The notes below the pieces were generated by a model, which did no database searches, was not told the DNA's origin, and saw nothing but the letters and a program-made list of their open reading frames with translations. This document shows, one piece after another, positions 42,312 to 51,082 of a DNA stretch of 64,000 nucleotides. The DNA is taken from assembly GCF_000013565.1 (NCBI RefSeq), contig NC_007802.1, positions 2,294,001-2,358,000 on the forward strand, read 5' to 3'. The DNA is from Jannaschia sp. CCS1. Lineage in GTDB: Bacteria; Pseudomonadota; Alphaproteobacteria; Rhodobacterales; Rhodobacteraceae. Position numbers and translations under genes: made by a program. Position 1 is the first letter of the stretch. Every line of letters begins with the position of its first letter.

Positions 42312-44960
42312 CTAGAAGGCCGGTTTGGTTTGCCTGCGCCGTTGCAGCAGGATCACGATGCCCAGAAGCAGCAATGCGGGGATGTAGAAGATCTGCTCGG
42401 GCCAGCGATCCTGGGCGACCTGAATGGCCGAGAGCTGCACCGGATTGTCGTCGGCATAGAAGTCGAAGTCGATCAACGCGTCGGAGGCATCGGTGCCGAA
42501 CATCGGCTCGTCCAGCCGCATCGTCTCGCCCTCGGGCAGCAAGAGCAGGCCGGAATTGGCCACGCGTTCTGCCGCAGACGCCCCCTCCGCCGTGACCACC
42601 AGCGTGGTTTCCGCCGTCTCGCCGCTGGCAAAGTCCGGCCCGGCGATCAGAAGGCGCAATTGCTCCCCCTCCGGCACTTCGGCCAGCACCGTCTCAAACT
42701 CTGTCGGGGCGACGGAGCGGAACGGGTCCTGGACCATGTTGAGGAACACGTTCGGCACGAAGAGCGTGAAGGCCACCAGCAGCAGGGCGGCACTTTCATA
42801 GATGCGGGATTTCGCGAGGAAATAGCCCTGCGTTGCCGCCGCGAACAAAAGCATGGCAAAGGTGGCGACGATGAAGACGAAGACCGCCTGTCCGATGCCC
42901 GCCCAGGTCCCCAGATCGACGCCGTAAAGGATCAGCGTGGGGTTGAAGATGAACAGGAACGGCAGGGCCACGGTGCGGAAGGAGTAGAAGAACGCCGTGA
43001 AGCCGGTCTTGATCGGGTCGCCGCCGGACACCGCCGCCGCGGCGAAACTGGCAAGGCCCACGGGCGGCGTCACATCCGCCATGATCCCGAAATAGAACAC
43101 GAAGAGGTGGGCGGCGATCAGCGGCACGATCAGGCCTTCCTGTGCGCCGAGCGACACGACCACACCCGCCATCAGCGAGGACACCACGATGTAGTTGGCC
43201 GTGGTGGGCAGGCCCATCCCGAGGATGAGGGAGAACAAACCCACAAGGCACAGCATCAGGAACAGGTTGCCGCCGGAGAGCAGTTCAACCAGCCCCGCAA
43301 GTTCCGTGCCGATGGGCGTGCGCGTGACCGTGGCCACGATGATACCCGCCGCCGCCGTGGCCACACCGATGCCGATCATGTTGCGCGCGCCCGCGATGAG
43401 ACCTTCGCGCAGATCGACAAGACCTGCCTTGAATTCAGAGGCGATGCGCGCGGCCTCTCCCCGGAACAGCGCTTTCAGGGGGCGTTGCGTGACGATGATG
43501 CCGATCATCAGGGAGGTGGCGAAGAAGGCCGAGCGGGCGGGCGATTGCCGCTCCACCATCAGGAACCAGACCAGAACGACGATGGGCAGCACGTAATGCA
43601 GGCCCGTGGCGTAGATGTCCTTGACCTCTGGCAGCTTGATCTCTTCGGAATTCGGGTCGTCGACTTCCAGGTCGGGCTTGCGGGACGCGATGGCGACCAG
43701 CCAGACATAAACCGCCGCCAGAAGCGCCATCATGATCGGGCCGGTGCCGCCGGGCACGGTGTCGCGCAGGAAGCCCACCGCGTAGATCAGTGCGGTGAAG
43801 CCGATCCCGGCGACTACGAAGCCGAGGAAGAACTTGATCAACATGCCCGAGAAGCTTTTGGCCTGCCCCAACGCGGGCATGTCCTTTTTCAGCGCCTCCA
43901 GATGCACGATATAGACCAGCGCGATGTAGGAGATGACCGCCGGGATGAAGGCGTGTTTGATGACTTCGACGTAGGAAATGCCGATGAATTCCACCATCAG
44001 GAAGGCCGCCGCGCCCATGACGGGCGGCATGATCTGGCCATTGACGGAGGAGGCGACCTCCACCGAGCCCGCTTGTTCAGCGGTGAAGCCCACGCGCTTC
44101 ATCAGCGGGATGGTGAACGTGCCGGTGGTGACCACGTTGGCGATGGAGGAGCCGGAGATCAGGCCGGTCATGGCAGAGCCCACGACTGCCGCCTTGGCCG
44201 GGCCACCGCGCAGGTGCCCCAGACCCGCGAAGGCCAGCTTGATGAAGTAATTGCCCGCGCCCGCCTTATCCAGCAGCGAGCCGAAGAGGACGAAGAGGAA
44301 GACGAACGCCGTCGAGACCCCCAGCGGAATGCCAAAGACACCGCCGGTATCCAGCCATTGGGCGTTGATGAGGGACGTGAAGGATAGGCCTTCGTGGGAG
44401 ATCAGGTCCGGGATCAGCGCGCCCTGCCCGAAATAGGCATAGAGAAGGAACAGGGAGCCGACGATGGTCAGTGCCGGGCCAAGCGCGCGACGGCTGGCCT
44501 CCAGCAGCAACACGATGCCGACAGCACCCAGGATCACCTGAAACTGCGTCGGCAGGCCGGAGCGGGCGGTCATCGCCAACTCGTCAGACGCCCAGAAGAC
44601 GTAGAACGTGGTGAAGGCACCGACGGCCAGAAGCACCCAATCGTACCAGGGCACGTAATTGCGCGGGGAATTCTTGAAGGCCGGATAGGCCAGAAACGCC
44701 AGGACGATGGCGAAGAACAGGTGCAGGGGCCGCGTCTGGGTGGAGTTCATCGCAGAGATGTATTCGGCAAACCACAATTGCGGCTGCGCGATCCACAGTT
44801 GGAACAGCGACCAGACAAGGGCGATGCCCGCGATCAGAAGGGCGACATACCGGTTGCTGGGATTGCGCGCGCCGCTATCGGTGCTGGCCACCAGATCCTG
44901 GAGCTCTTCATCGGAGAATTGGCGCTTCCCGCCGGTTTGATCCTGACCTTGATCACTCAT
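42312..44960 (-). CDS. TRAP transporter fused permease (4TM/12TM) with C-terminal DUF3394-like region
   Basis: The 882-residue inner-membrane protein joins the small and large TRAP permease units in one chain and carries about 18-20 hydrophobic segments. Landmarks are SVNGQIMPPVMGAAAFLMVE and GMGLPTTANYIVVSSLMAGV, signatures of the DctM-like core, and RPLHLFFAIVLAFLAYP in the DctQ-like N-terminal part. After about residue 700 is a periplasmic segment (FRSVAPTEFETVLAEVPEGEQLRL) and a final helix, resembling DUF3394. It is followed by UspA and preceded by its TAXI binding protein, with a stable hairpin between. Confidence 0.93.
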   Translation of the reverse strand: MSDQGQDQTGGKRQFSDEELQDLVASTDSGARNPSNRYVALLIAGIALVWSLFQLWIAQPQLWFAEYISAMNSTQTRPLHLFFAIVLAFLAYPAFKNSPRNYVPWYDWVLLAVGAFTTFYVFWASDELAMTARSGLPTQFQVILGAVGIVLLLEASRRALGPALTIVGSLFLLYAYFGQGALIPDLISHEGLSFTSLINAQWLDTGGVFGIPLGVSTAFVFLFVLFGSLLDKAGAGNYFIKLAFAGLGHLRGGPAKAAVVGSAMTGLISGSSIANVVTTGTFTIPLMKRVGFTAEQAGSVEVASSVNGQIMPPVMGAAAFLMVEFIGISYVEVIKHAFIPAVISYIALVYIVHLEALKKDMPALGQAKSFSGMLIKFFLGFVVAGIGFTALIYAVGFLRDTVPGGTGPIMMALLAAVYVWLVAIASRKPDLEVDDPNSEEIKLPEVKDIYATGLHYVLPIVVLVWFLMVERQSPARSAFFATSLMIGIIVTQRPLKALFRGEAARIASEFKAGLVDLREGLIAGARNMIGIGVATAAAGIIVATVTRTPIGTELAGLVELLSGGNLFLMLCLVGLFSLILGMGLPTTANYIVVSSLMAGVVVSLGAQEGLIVPLIAAHLFVFYFGIMADVTPPVGLASFAAAAVSGGDPIKTGFTAFFYSFRTVALPFLFIFNPTLILYGVDLGTWAGIGQAVFVFIVATFAMLLFAAATQGYFLAKSRIYESAALLLVAFTLFVPNVFLNMVQDPFRSVAPTEFETVLAEVPEGEQLRLLIAGPDFASGETAETTLVVTAEGASAAERVANSGLLLLPEGETMRLDEPMFGTDASDALIDFDFYADDNPVQLSAIQVAQDRWPEQIFYIPALLLLGIVILLQRRRQTKPAF

Positions 44961-44998
44961 CGGGCCGTCCCCTTGCGCGTTTTTTGTCGTTTTTTTGG

Positions 44999-45028
44999 GG
45001 CTGCGGGCAGATGGGTCCGCCCGCAGCC
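44999..45028 (-). other. Intercistronic hairpin between the TAXI protein and TRAP permease genes
   Basis: On the minus strand GGCTGCGGGC pairs perfectly with GCCCGCAGCC (45019-45028 with 44999-45008, 10-nt loop). A-rich rather than U-rich sequence follows, so it likely stabilises the 3' end of the binding-protein message rather than ending transcription. Confidence 0.55.
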
Positions 45029-45046
45029 AGATCGTCTAGAGGCCGA

Positions 45047-46015
45047 TCACTCGATCAGGCCAGCCTCGCGGAAATACCGCTCTGCACCGGGGTGCAGGGG
45101 CGCGGACAGGCCGTCATTGGCCATCTGCGCCGGGTCGAGGTTGGCAAACGCGGGGTGCAGGCCACGGAAGGTGTCGATATTCTCGAACACAGCCGCCACC
45201 ACGGTGTAGACCACCTCTTCGGGCACATCCGCCGAGGTCACGAAGGTCGCGCCGACGCCGAAGGTCGTCACGTCGTCGTCAGACCCGCGATACATGCCGC
45301 CGGGGATCGTGGCGGTGCGGTAGAAGGAGTTTTCCTCCACCAGGCCATCCACGGCGTCGCCGGTCACGTTGACCAAGATGCTGTCACAGGCTGTGGTGGC
45401 CTCCTGGATGGAGCCCGAGGGGTGACCCACGGTGTAGATCATCGCGTCGATGTTGTTGTCGCACAGCGCCTGGGACTGCTCGGCCGCCTGCAACTCGGAC
45501 GCGACGGCGAAGTCGTCCATCGTCCAGCCAAGGGCACCCATCAGCACTTCCATCGTGCCGCGCTGGCCCGATCCGGGGTTGCCGACATTTACGCGCATGC
45601 CCTGCAGGTCCGCAAAGTTGGTGATGCCCGCATCGGCACGCGCCACAACCGTGAATGGCTCGGGGTGGACCGAGAAGACAGCGCGGAGTTCTTCCATCGC
45701 GCCCTGCTCCTCAAAGCGGGACGTGCCGTTGAACGCGTGGTACTGCCAGTCGGACTGGGCCACGCCGAACTCAAGCTCACCGCCGCGAATGGCGTTGATG
45801 TTGAAGACCGAGCCGCCGGTGGATTCCACGCCGCAACGAATGCCGTGGTCCGCGCGGTCGCGGTTCACAAGGCGGCAGATCGCGCCGCCAGTCGGGTAAT
45901 AAACGCCCGTCACGCCGCCCGTGCCGATGGCGATAAAGGTGTCCTGAGCGCTGGCCGTGCCCGCGCCAAAGAGTGTTGTGGCCGCGACAAGCGCGCCAAC
46001 CAATTGTTTGTTCAT
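45047..46015 (-). CDS. TAXI-family TRAP solute-binding protein
   Basis: This periplasmic protein captures the substrate for the fused permease. The 322-residue product has a signal peptide ([20 protein letters not shown] before [11 protein letters not shown]) and TAXI landmarks [48 protein letters not shown] and [18 protein letters not shown]. The TAXI type usually takes up glutamate-like or other carboxylates. A promoter with perfect TTGACA lies just upstream at 46063-46091. First gene of the TRAP operon. Confidence 0.93.
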   Translation of the reverse strand: MNKQLVGALVAATTLFGAGTASAQDTFIAIGTGGVTGVYYPTGGAICRLVNRDRADHGIRCGVESTGGSVFNINAIRGGELEFGVAQSDWQYHAFNGTSRFEEQGAMEELRAVFSVHPEPFTVVARADAGITNFADLQGMRVNVGNPGSGQRGTMEVLMGALGWTMDDFAVASELQAAEQSQALCDNNIDAMIYTVGHPSGSIQEATTACDSILVNVTGDAVDGLVEENSFYRTATIPGGMYRGSDDDVTTFGVGATFVTSADVPEEVVYTVVAAVFENIDTFRGLHPAFANLDPAQMANDGLSAPLHPGAERYFREAGLIE

Positions 46016-46062
46016 GATATTCTCCCGTTGGTCTGGCAGATTTGGTTCTTCAGACTGATCGG

Positions 46063-46091
46063 AGCATGGAAAGATCAGTGATAAGTGTCAA
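46063..46091 (-). promoter_or_regulatory. Promoter of the TAXI-TRAP operon with overlapping inverted repeat
   Basis: On the minus strand, TTGACA (46086-46091) and CATGCT (46063-46068) are 17 bp apart. The -35 is perfect and the -10 weak, as for an activated or repressed promoter. CTGATC (46055-46060) and GATCAG (46073-46078) form an inverted repeat around the -10, a plausible operator. Confidence 0.5.
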
Positions 46092-46201
46092 GTTCGCGTG
46101 ACCGGCATATTTGCTTGCAATCGAATGCAAGGGATTTTGGGGGCGTCGTCGCTTCTCTTTTAGGCGTGCACATCGCCACGCTGCACCCTACCCTCGCCGC
46201 C

Positions 46202-47581
46202 ATGACCCAGAACGACCTTTATGCCGCCGGGTGCGCCGCCGCACGTGCGCCCCTGTTTCAACGCCGCATGGCTGAGCTGATCGCGCTGCACACCGACGCG
46301 ACCCTCCCCGAGGCGCGGCCCCACCTGGACGCCTACCTTGATCTTGTAAGTGGCTGGCTGGAGAAAGCGGGCTTCACGCCTGCGCGACATGAGTTGGACG
46401 GCCACCCGTTCCTGATCGCCCACCGCGCGGAGGGCGATGACCTGCCCACGATCCTCAGCTATTCCCACGGCGATGTGGTTCCGGGGATGGAGGGGCGCTG
46501 GCGCGACGGTCTGGATCCCTGGTCCCTGACGGAGGTGGGGGAGGATTGGTTCGGGCGCGGCATCGCCGACAACAAGGGGCAGTTTCTGGTCAACCTGACG
46601 GCGCTGGACGCGGTCCTGGAGGCCCAGGGCGCGTTGGGAGCCAATGTCACCTGGCTGATCGAGATGGGCGAAGAAATCGGCTCGCCGGGGTTGGCCGAGA
46701 TCTGCAAGGCCCAGTCGACGGCATTGAAGGCCGATATGCTTTTGGCGTCTGACGGGCCGCGTGTGGCCGTGGACCAGCCCACGGTGTTTCTGGGCGCACG
46801 CGGCGGAGCCACGTTCCGGCTTGATCTTATCCATCGGGAGGCCGGGCGGCATTCCGGCAATTTCGGCGGCGCGCTGCGCAATCCGGCGCTGGAACTGGCC
46901 CATGCGCTGACCTGCATCACCGACCGCAACGGTGCGATCCAGATCCCGGACTGGACGCCGGGCGTGGTCCCGGATGCCACCCGCGCCGCGCTTGCGGGGT
47001 TGACGCCCGCAGGCGGCGCGATTGATGCGGATTGGGGCGCCCCCGGGCTGACACCTGCGGAGCGTATCCATGCCTGGTCCTCGGCCGAAGTGCTGGCGAT
47101 ACACGCGGGCGATCCCCCCGCGCCGGTCAACGCGATCCCGCCCCGCGCCTCGGCCTGGGTGCAGCTGCGGTTTGCGCCCGGCACGGATGATACGCGGCTG
47201 GAGGCTGCGCTGCGCGACCATCTGGACGCCCACGGCTTTGCGGATGTCACCATCACCCAGGAAGGTCCGTTCTTTGCCGCCAGCCAGACGCCCGTGGATC
47301 ACCCCGCCGCCCGACTGATTGCAAATGCCATTGCGGACGGCACCGGCACGCCGCCCGTGATCCTGCCGGCGCTTGGCGGCTCCCTGCCCAATGATATCTT
47401 TTGCGAGGGGCTTGGCCTGCCGACCATCTGGGTGCCGCATTCCTTCCCCGGCTGCTCTCAACATGCCCCGGATGAGCATCTGCCAAAACGCCTGCTACGC
47501 GATGCGACGGGCGTGATGGCCGTGGCGTTGGGCGCGTTGCGGGGCAAGACGCCCGCTGATCTGAGCGGCGACGCGCCTTAA
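46202..47581 (+). CDS. M20-family metallopeptidase
   Basis: This binuclear zinc hydrolase removes residues from peptides or cleaves N-acyl amino acids. The 459-residue protein has the metal motifs LSYSHGDVVPG (first His-Asp), FGRGIADNKGQFLVN and EMGEEIGSPGL, then the lid domain and the final PALGGSLPNDIF and SQHAPDEHLP. ATG 46202 was chosen as the upstream in-frame sequence is promoter-like for the divergent TAXI operon. The shared divergent region suggests it acts on the imported compound. Its stop overlaps that of the holin gene by four bases. Confidence 0.9.
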   Translation: MTQNDLYAAGCAAARAPLFQRRMAELIALHTDATLPEARPHLDAYLDLVSGWLEKAGFTPARHELDGHPFLIAHRAEGDDLPTILSYSHGDVVPGMEGRWRDGLDPWSLTEVGEDWFGRGIADNKGQFLVNLTALDAVLEAQGALGANVTWLIEMGEEIGSPGLAEICKAQSTALKADMLLASDGPRVAVDQPTVFLGARGGATFRLDLIHREAGRHSGNFGGALRNPALELAHALTCITDRNGAIQIPDWTPGVVPDATRAALAGLTPAGGAIDADWGAPGLTPAERIHAWSSAEVLAIHAGDPPAPVNAIPPRASAWVQLRFAPGTDDTRLEAALRDHLDAHGFADVTITQEGPFFAASQTPVDHPAARLIANAIADGTGTPPVILPALGGSLPNDIFCEGLGLPTIWVPHSFPGCSQHAPDEHLPKRLLRDATGVMAVALGALRGKTPADLSGDAP

Positions 47582-48135
47582 TCCGCGCCGCGCCAGTCTG
47601 ACAGCGCCGGGTTGTCGGGGTTGGGAACCGGAGCCAGATCTTCGGTGGCGGGCATTTGAGGCTCCGCCCGTCTGCTGCGAAAGAGGCCGCCCAACCGGTC
47701 CCGTAATCCGCGCCGTGGCGACCTTGTCCTGCCCCGTCCGGGACCGCGCGAGTAGTGGAGTTCCCGCGCCCCGAAATAGAAGCTGACGATGGCACCCAGA
47801 AGCCACCAAAGCGGCTCTGGAACGTCCTGCAGGCCGACCATACGCGCTGAAAACCCGACCGGCTCCGCCATGGCATAGACGAAGAGCCCCAGGGTCCCAA
47901 GCGCCAGCATCGGGCGGGGCATTCGGTTGAGGCCGTTGATCACCCGGTCAAACCAGCTGTCGCCCGCATGTTCAAACTCGGCCGCCGCCGTCTCCAGCGT
48001 TGCCTCGTGGATTTCTGCGGCCAGCTCCATGGCGCGTGTGGCGTTGGGGATGAACACCTCCGACAGGCCCTCCGCCGCTTCGCCGATCCCTTGGGCCGCC
48101 GACCCACCCCCCAATGCGCGATCAATCAACCCCAT
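47578..48135 (-). CDS. Gene-transfer-agent-type holin (3TM family)
   Basis: The 185-residue protein has an amphipathic helical N-terminus, two clear hydrophobic segments (PMLALGTLGLFVYAM and PLWWLLGAIVSFYFGARELHY) and a third weaker one, then an Arg-rich soluble tail. This fits the GTA_holin_3TM family, whose members release gene transfer agent particles by opening the inner membrane to an endolysin. It overlaps the endolysin gene by 10 bases, so both come from one message. No structural GTA genes are in the window, matching the split layout known in Rhodobacter capsulatus. Confidence 0.82.
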   Translation of the reverse strand: MGLIDRALGGGSAAQGIGEAAEGLSEVFIPNATRAMELAAEIHEATLETAAAEFEHAGDSWFDRVINGLNRMPRPMLALGTLGLFVYAMAEPVGFSARMVGLQDVPEPLWWLLGAIVSFYFGARELHYSRGPGRGRTRSPRRGLRDRLGGLFRSRRAEPQMPATEDLAPVPNPDNPALSDWRGAD

Positions 48136-48737
48136 GACGCCGTCCTTTCACGGTGTTGCGCGAGGGTCAGGTGATAGCGCGGCGAAATGAACTCCTCCGC
48201 CCGCACGATCCAGCCGCCCTTCCCGCCATTCCGCCGCCGCGCATATTTGCGCGAGGCGGGCCTGCGGTCGCCGATCCGGTAGTAATAATTGCGCCGCGCA
48301 ATGCCGTAAGCGTCCACCAGATGATCGGGCGCATCGCCCAAGGCGGCATAGGCCGCGCGCGCCGTTTGCGGGCCAATCGCGCCATCCACGGCAATGTCGA
48401 GGCCCATGTCCCGCAACAGACGCTGCAGGATCCGCACCGCGTTGGAGCCCGCATTGACCTGCATGTCAAAGACCGACGCCTGCAAGGGCTCGGGCAGCAT
48501 GTGGATATTGGGCCGGTTGAAGTAATGCTCCAGAAACAGATCGGTCGCGATCTGCGGTGTGATGCGACGCACATCGGCCACGTCAACGTCCCCGTCGCCG
48601 TCCAGATCAAGGCCCAGGGACCGCATCGTGTGGATCGTCACACCATGTTTGGTCGCGCCGCCCGGATCATCGGGATCGTTCACGAATCCGCCCTCTCGGG
48701 CCACGATAGTTTCTGCGATAGACCGAACCGACTGCAT
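48126..48737 (-). CDS. Holin-associated N-acetylmuramidase (GH108 endolysin) with EF-hand-like insert
   Basis: The 203-residue protein has a GH108 catalytic domain (IVAREGGFVNDPDDPGGATKHG, catalytic Glu in REGG) followed by a peptidoglycan-binding-3 domain (LRDMGLDIAVDGAIGPQTARAAYAALG). Between them, DLDGDGDVDVAD fits a calcium-binding EF-hand or dockerin loop. There is no signal peptide, as expected for a holin-dependent enzyme. GGAGGG 7 bases upstream sets the start at ATG 48737; the ATG 48752 overlaps that site. A CtrA-like box lies 54 bp upstream. Counterpart of R. capsulatus GTA endolysin by inference. Confidence 0.86.
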   Translation of the reverse strand: MQSVRSIAETIVAREGGFVNDPDDPGGATKHGVTIHTMRSLGLDLDGDGDVDVADVRRITPQIATDLFLEHYFNRPNIHMLPEPLQASVFDMQVNAGSNAVRILQRLLRDMGLDIAVDGAIGPQTARAAYAALGDAPDHLVDAYGIARRNYYYRIGDRRPASRKYARRRNGGKGGWIVRAEEFISPRYHLTLAQHRERTASWG

Positions 48738-48790
48738 GGGTTCGCCCTCCATGCTCAGTGTTTCGGAAGATCTGAGAGAACACTGGCGGG

Positions 48791-48806
48791 GTTAACAAAT
48801 CCCTAA
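48791..48806 (-). promoter_or_regulatory. CtrA-like binding site upstream of the GTA-type lysis genes
   Basis: Read on the minus strand the site is TTAG-N7-TTAAC, one base off the CtrA consensus TTAA-N7-TTAAC. It is 54 bp upstream of the endolysin start, a position fit for control of the holin-endolysin message. CtrA is known to regulate GTA lysis and production in Rhodobacterales; binding here is inferred. Confidence 0.6.
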
Positions 48807-48873
48807 CATCTTTCGACAAAGTTGTCGGAGAGCCAAACGGCGAGGACGCGGCAGCGGAGGAGCGTTTGCGCCC

Positions 48874-49332
48874 TCAGCTATCGCCGTCGCGGGCGTAGCC
48901 GTCCGGCGAGTATCCCTGCGCCTCCAGCGCTTCAGTCACTTCGGCGGGCATATAGGTCTCATCATGGCGGGCAAGAATTTCCGTCGCCTCAAACGTGCCG
49001 TTCACCAGACGCCCGGTGCCGACCATGCCTTCACCTTCGCCGAAGAGATCGGGCAAGACGCCCGTGTAGGATACGGGGATCGAGGCGGCGAAATCGGTGA
49101 CGTTGAAGGTGATCGTCTCACCCTGCCCGCGCACCAGCGTTCCCTCCTCCACCATGCCGCCAATGCGGAAAACCTCCGAGGGCGGTGGCGGGTTTTCGGC
49201 CACCTCGGCGGGCGGACGGAAGAAGTTGATGCCATCGCGAAGCGCATACCCGATCAGCACGGACGACAGGGTCAGCGCCACCGCCGCGACGATCAGGATC
49301 TGGATCCTGCGTTGCTTCTTCAACCCGCGCAT
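48874..49332 (-). CDS. ccmE: Cytochrome c maturation protein CcmE (haem chaperone)
   Basis: CcmE carries haem covalently on a His in the periplasm and passes it to the CcmFH ligase for attachment to apocytochrome c. The 152-residue protein has a single N-terminal membrane anchor (ILIVAAVALTLSSVLIGYAL, residues 12-31), a periplasmic beta-barrel with FRIGGMVEEGTLVRG and FNVTDF, and the haem-binding His123 with Tyr127 in ARHDETYMP. ATG 49332 replaces an upstream in-frame start that runs into argC. It lies 13 bp downstream of argC, away from any other ccm gene in view. Confidence 0.95.
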   Translation of the reverse strand: MRGLKKQRRIQILIVAAVALTLSSVLIGYALRDGINFFRPPAEVAENPPPPSEVFRIGGMVEEGTLVRGQGETITFNVTDFAASIPVSYTGVLPDLFGEGEGMVGTGRLVNGTFEATEILARHDETYMPAEVTEALEAQGYSPDGYARDGDS

Positions 49333-49345
49333 CGCGTCGTCTCCC

Positions 49346-50374
49346 TCAGGGGAACACACCCAGACCCAACAGGCCCGCTGTCTCCTCCAGCCCCAGCATC
49401 AGGTTGGCGTTCTGCACCGCCTGCCCGCTGGATCCCTTGCACAAATTATCCAGCGCCGCGACGATCTGAGCCCGTCCGCTGCGCCGGTCGGCCACAACAC
49501 CAATATGACAATAATTGGTGCCCCGCACGTCATGTGTCGAGGGGGCCGCGCCAAAAGGCAGCACTTCGATGAACATCTCACCGCGGTAAGCGGCCGTGAG
49601 CGTGGCGTGGATCGCCTGCGCGTCGCCCTTCACATAGCAGGTGGCGAGGATGCCACGGTTGAACGGCGCCAGATGGGGAGTGAACTGAACCTCCACCTTG
49701 CGGCCCGCCACCTTGCTGAATTCCTGGTCAAACTCGCCCAGATGCCGGTGGGTGCCGCCTAGCGCATAGGCGTGGGTGCCTTCGCTCAGTTCCGCATGCA
49801 GCAGGTTTTCCTTCAACGCCCGCCCCGCGCCCGACACACCGCAAATGAGATCAATGATGATGTCGTCGAGATCCACGACACCGTTCTCGATCAGGGGCCG
49901 CAGGGCGAATTGCCCGGTGGCCGCATTGCACCCGGTCCCCGCCACCAGCCGCGCATCGCGGATCTGATCACGGTAGAACTCGGTCAGGCCATAGATGGCC
50001 TGCTTTTGAAGCGCCGGCGCGTCGTGATCCTTGCCATACCATTTGGCGTAGTCGGCAGGGTCGCGCAGGCGAAAGTCGGCAGAAAGATCCACAACTTTAA
50101 GGTCGGCAGGCAAGGCCTTGATAACGCTTTGGGATGTGGCATGCGGCAAGGCACAGAACGCCAGATCAACCCCAGAGAAATCCACATCCTCAATCCGCAC
50201 CAGATCGGGCAATCCGGCCCCGCGCAGGAACGGATAGACCGAGGCCATGGGCTGCCCCGCCTTCCGATCACCGGTCAGCGCCACAATCGTCATATCCGGG
50301 TGGCCTGCGATCAATCGGCACAGCTCCGCGCCCGTATAGCCGGAGGCCCCGAGGATCGCGATTTTCTTGGTCAT
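49346..50374 (-). CDS. argC: N-acetyl-gamma-glutamyl-phosphate reductase
   Basis: ArgC carries out the third step of arginine synthesis, the NADPH-dependent reduction of N-acetylglutamyl phosphate. The 342-residue protein has the Rossmann motif [16 protein letters not shown], the catalytic Cys in [17 protein letters not shown] and the active-site His in [15 protein letters not shown] 50374 gives the typical start [11 protein letters not shown]. It is the first gene of a minus-strand pair with ccmE. Confidence 0.96.
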   Translation of the reverse strand: MTKKIAILGASGYTGAELCRLIAGHPDMTIVALTGDRKAGQPMASVYPFLRGAGLPDLVRIEDVDFSGVDLAFCALPHATSQSVIKALPADLKVVDLSADFRLRDPADYAKWYGKDHDAPALQKQAIYGLTEFYRDQIRDARLVAGTGCNAATGQFALRPLIENGVVDLDDIIIDLICGVSGAGRALKENLLHAELSEGTHAYALGGTHRHLGEFDQEFSKVAGRKVEVQFTPHLAPFNRGILATCYVKGDAQAIHATLTAAYRGEMFIEVLPFGAAPSTHDVRGTNYCHIGVVADRRSGRAQIVAALDNLCKGSSGQAVQNANLMLGLEETAGLLGLGVFP

Positions 50375-50438
50375 GGCAGAGGTCCCTGAAGATGTGCCGC
50401 GACCCATAAGCCATAACGCGCGGGCGTTCAAATCAAGG

Positions 50439-51014
50439 TTACTGATCGGGGTATAACAAATCGAAAACAACTTCGACGGGGGCTTGCGCTGCGGGATCGG
50501 TGCGCAGGGTATCAGTGAACTCCAACGCCAGTTGGTAGGTTCCGGGCGGCAGTTCGGGTCCCAGCCCGCCGGTGACCCACGTGTCAAAATATTCGGGATC
50601 ATCCGGGCCCATCGTCATCGTGCCCGTATAGGTGTGCACATCAAGCCAGTCCGACAAAGGCGCGCCGTCCGCATCGCGCACTTGTGCACGCAAGGCGACG
50701 GCAAATGTCGCGCCCGGTTGCCCAACATCGGCCCGGGCCACGTTTGTTAGGGACACATAGAAAAATACTTCCTCCGCGTAGCCATAGAGGTTGTCGCGGC
50801 GTTGCAGGAATTCGCCGTCCTCGCCCCGCTCTTCCTTTTCGGCCAGAAAGCCCGCCCGGACCGCGATGGAGGGCATGGCGGTTTGCCAGGCGACCGGGTC
50901 CGATCTGTCCGCCTCCGCCGAGGCCGGCACCTGGGGCGGCACGCGGATCACCGGTGTATCCGCGATGGCGGGGGGCGCGGCACAAAGGATCAGGGCGGTC
51001 AGAATATGGCGCAT
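50439..51014 (-). CDS. Secreted protein of unknown function
   Basis: The 191-residue product has a signal peptide ([17 protein letters not shown] before DTPVIRVP) and a mature part rich in beta structure ([36 protein letters not shown]). It has no Cys in the mature part and no domain I can name, though the alternating strand pattern looks like an immunoglobulin-like fold. ATG 51014 was chosen, since it gives a signal of normal length. It is 68 bp downstream of murI on the same strand. Confidence 0.65.
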   Translation of the reverse strand: MRHILTALILCAAPPAIADTPVIRVPPQVPASAEADRSDPVAWQTAMPSIAVRAGFLAEKEERGEDGEFLQRRDNLYGYAEEVFFYVSLTNVARADVGQPGATFAVALRAQVRDADGAPLSDWLDVHTYTGTMTMGPDDPEYFDTWVTGGLGPELPPGTYQLALEFTDTLRTDPAAQAPVEVVFDLLYPDQ

Positions 51015-51082
51015 GGGGTGTCCTGTCAGGTCGGGTTGGCGCCACCCTAGCACCCACCCGCGGCCTCAACCCAAGCGCTGCG

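Noticed and set aside
42261-44387. A 708-codon open frame on the plus strand opposite the TRAP permease
   Set aside because: Its product is a low-complexity run of Arg, Gly, His, Asp and Gln, typical of a frame antisense to a GC-rich membrane-protein gene, and the minus-strand gene is a certain family member.
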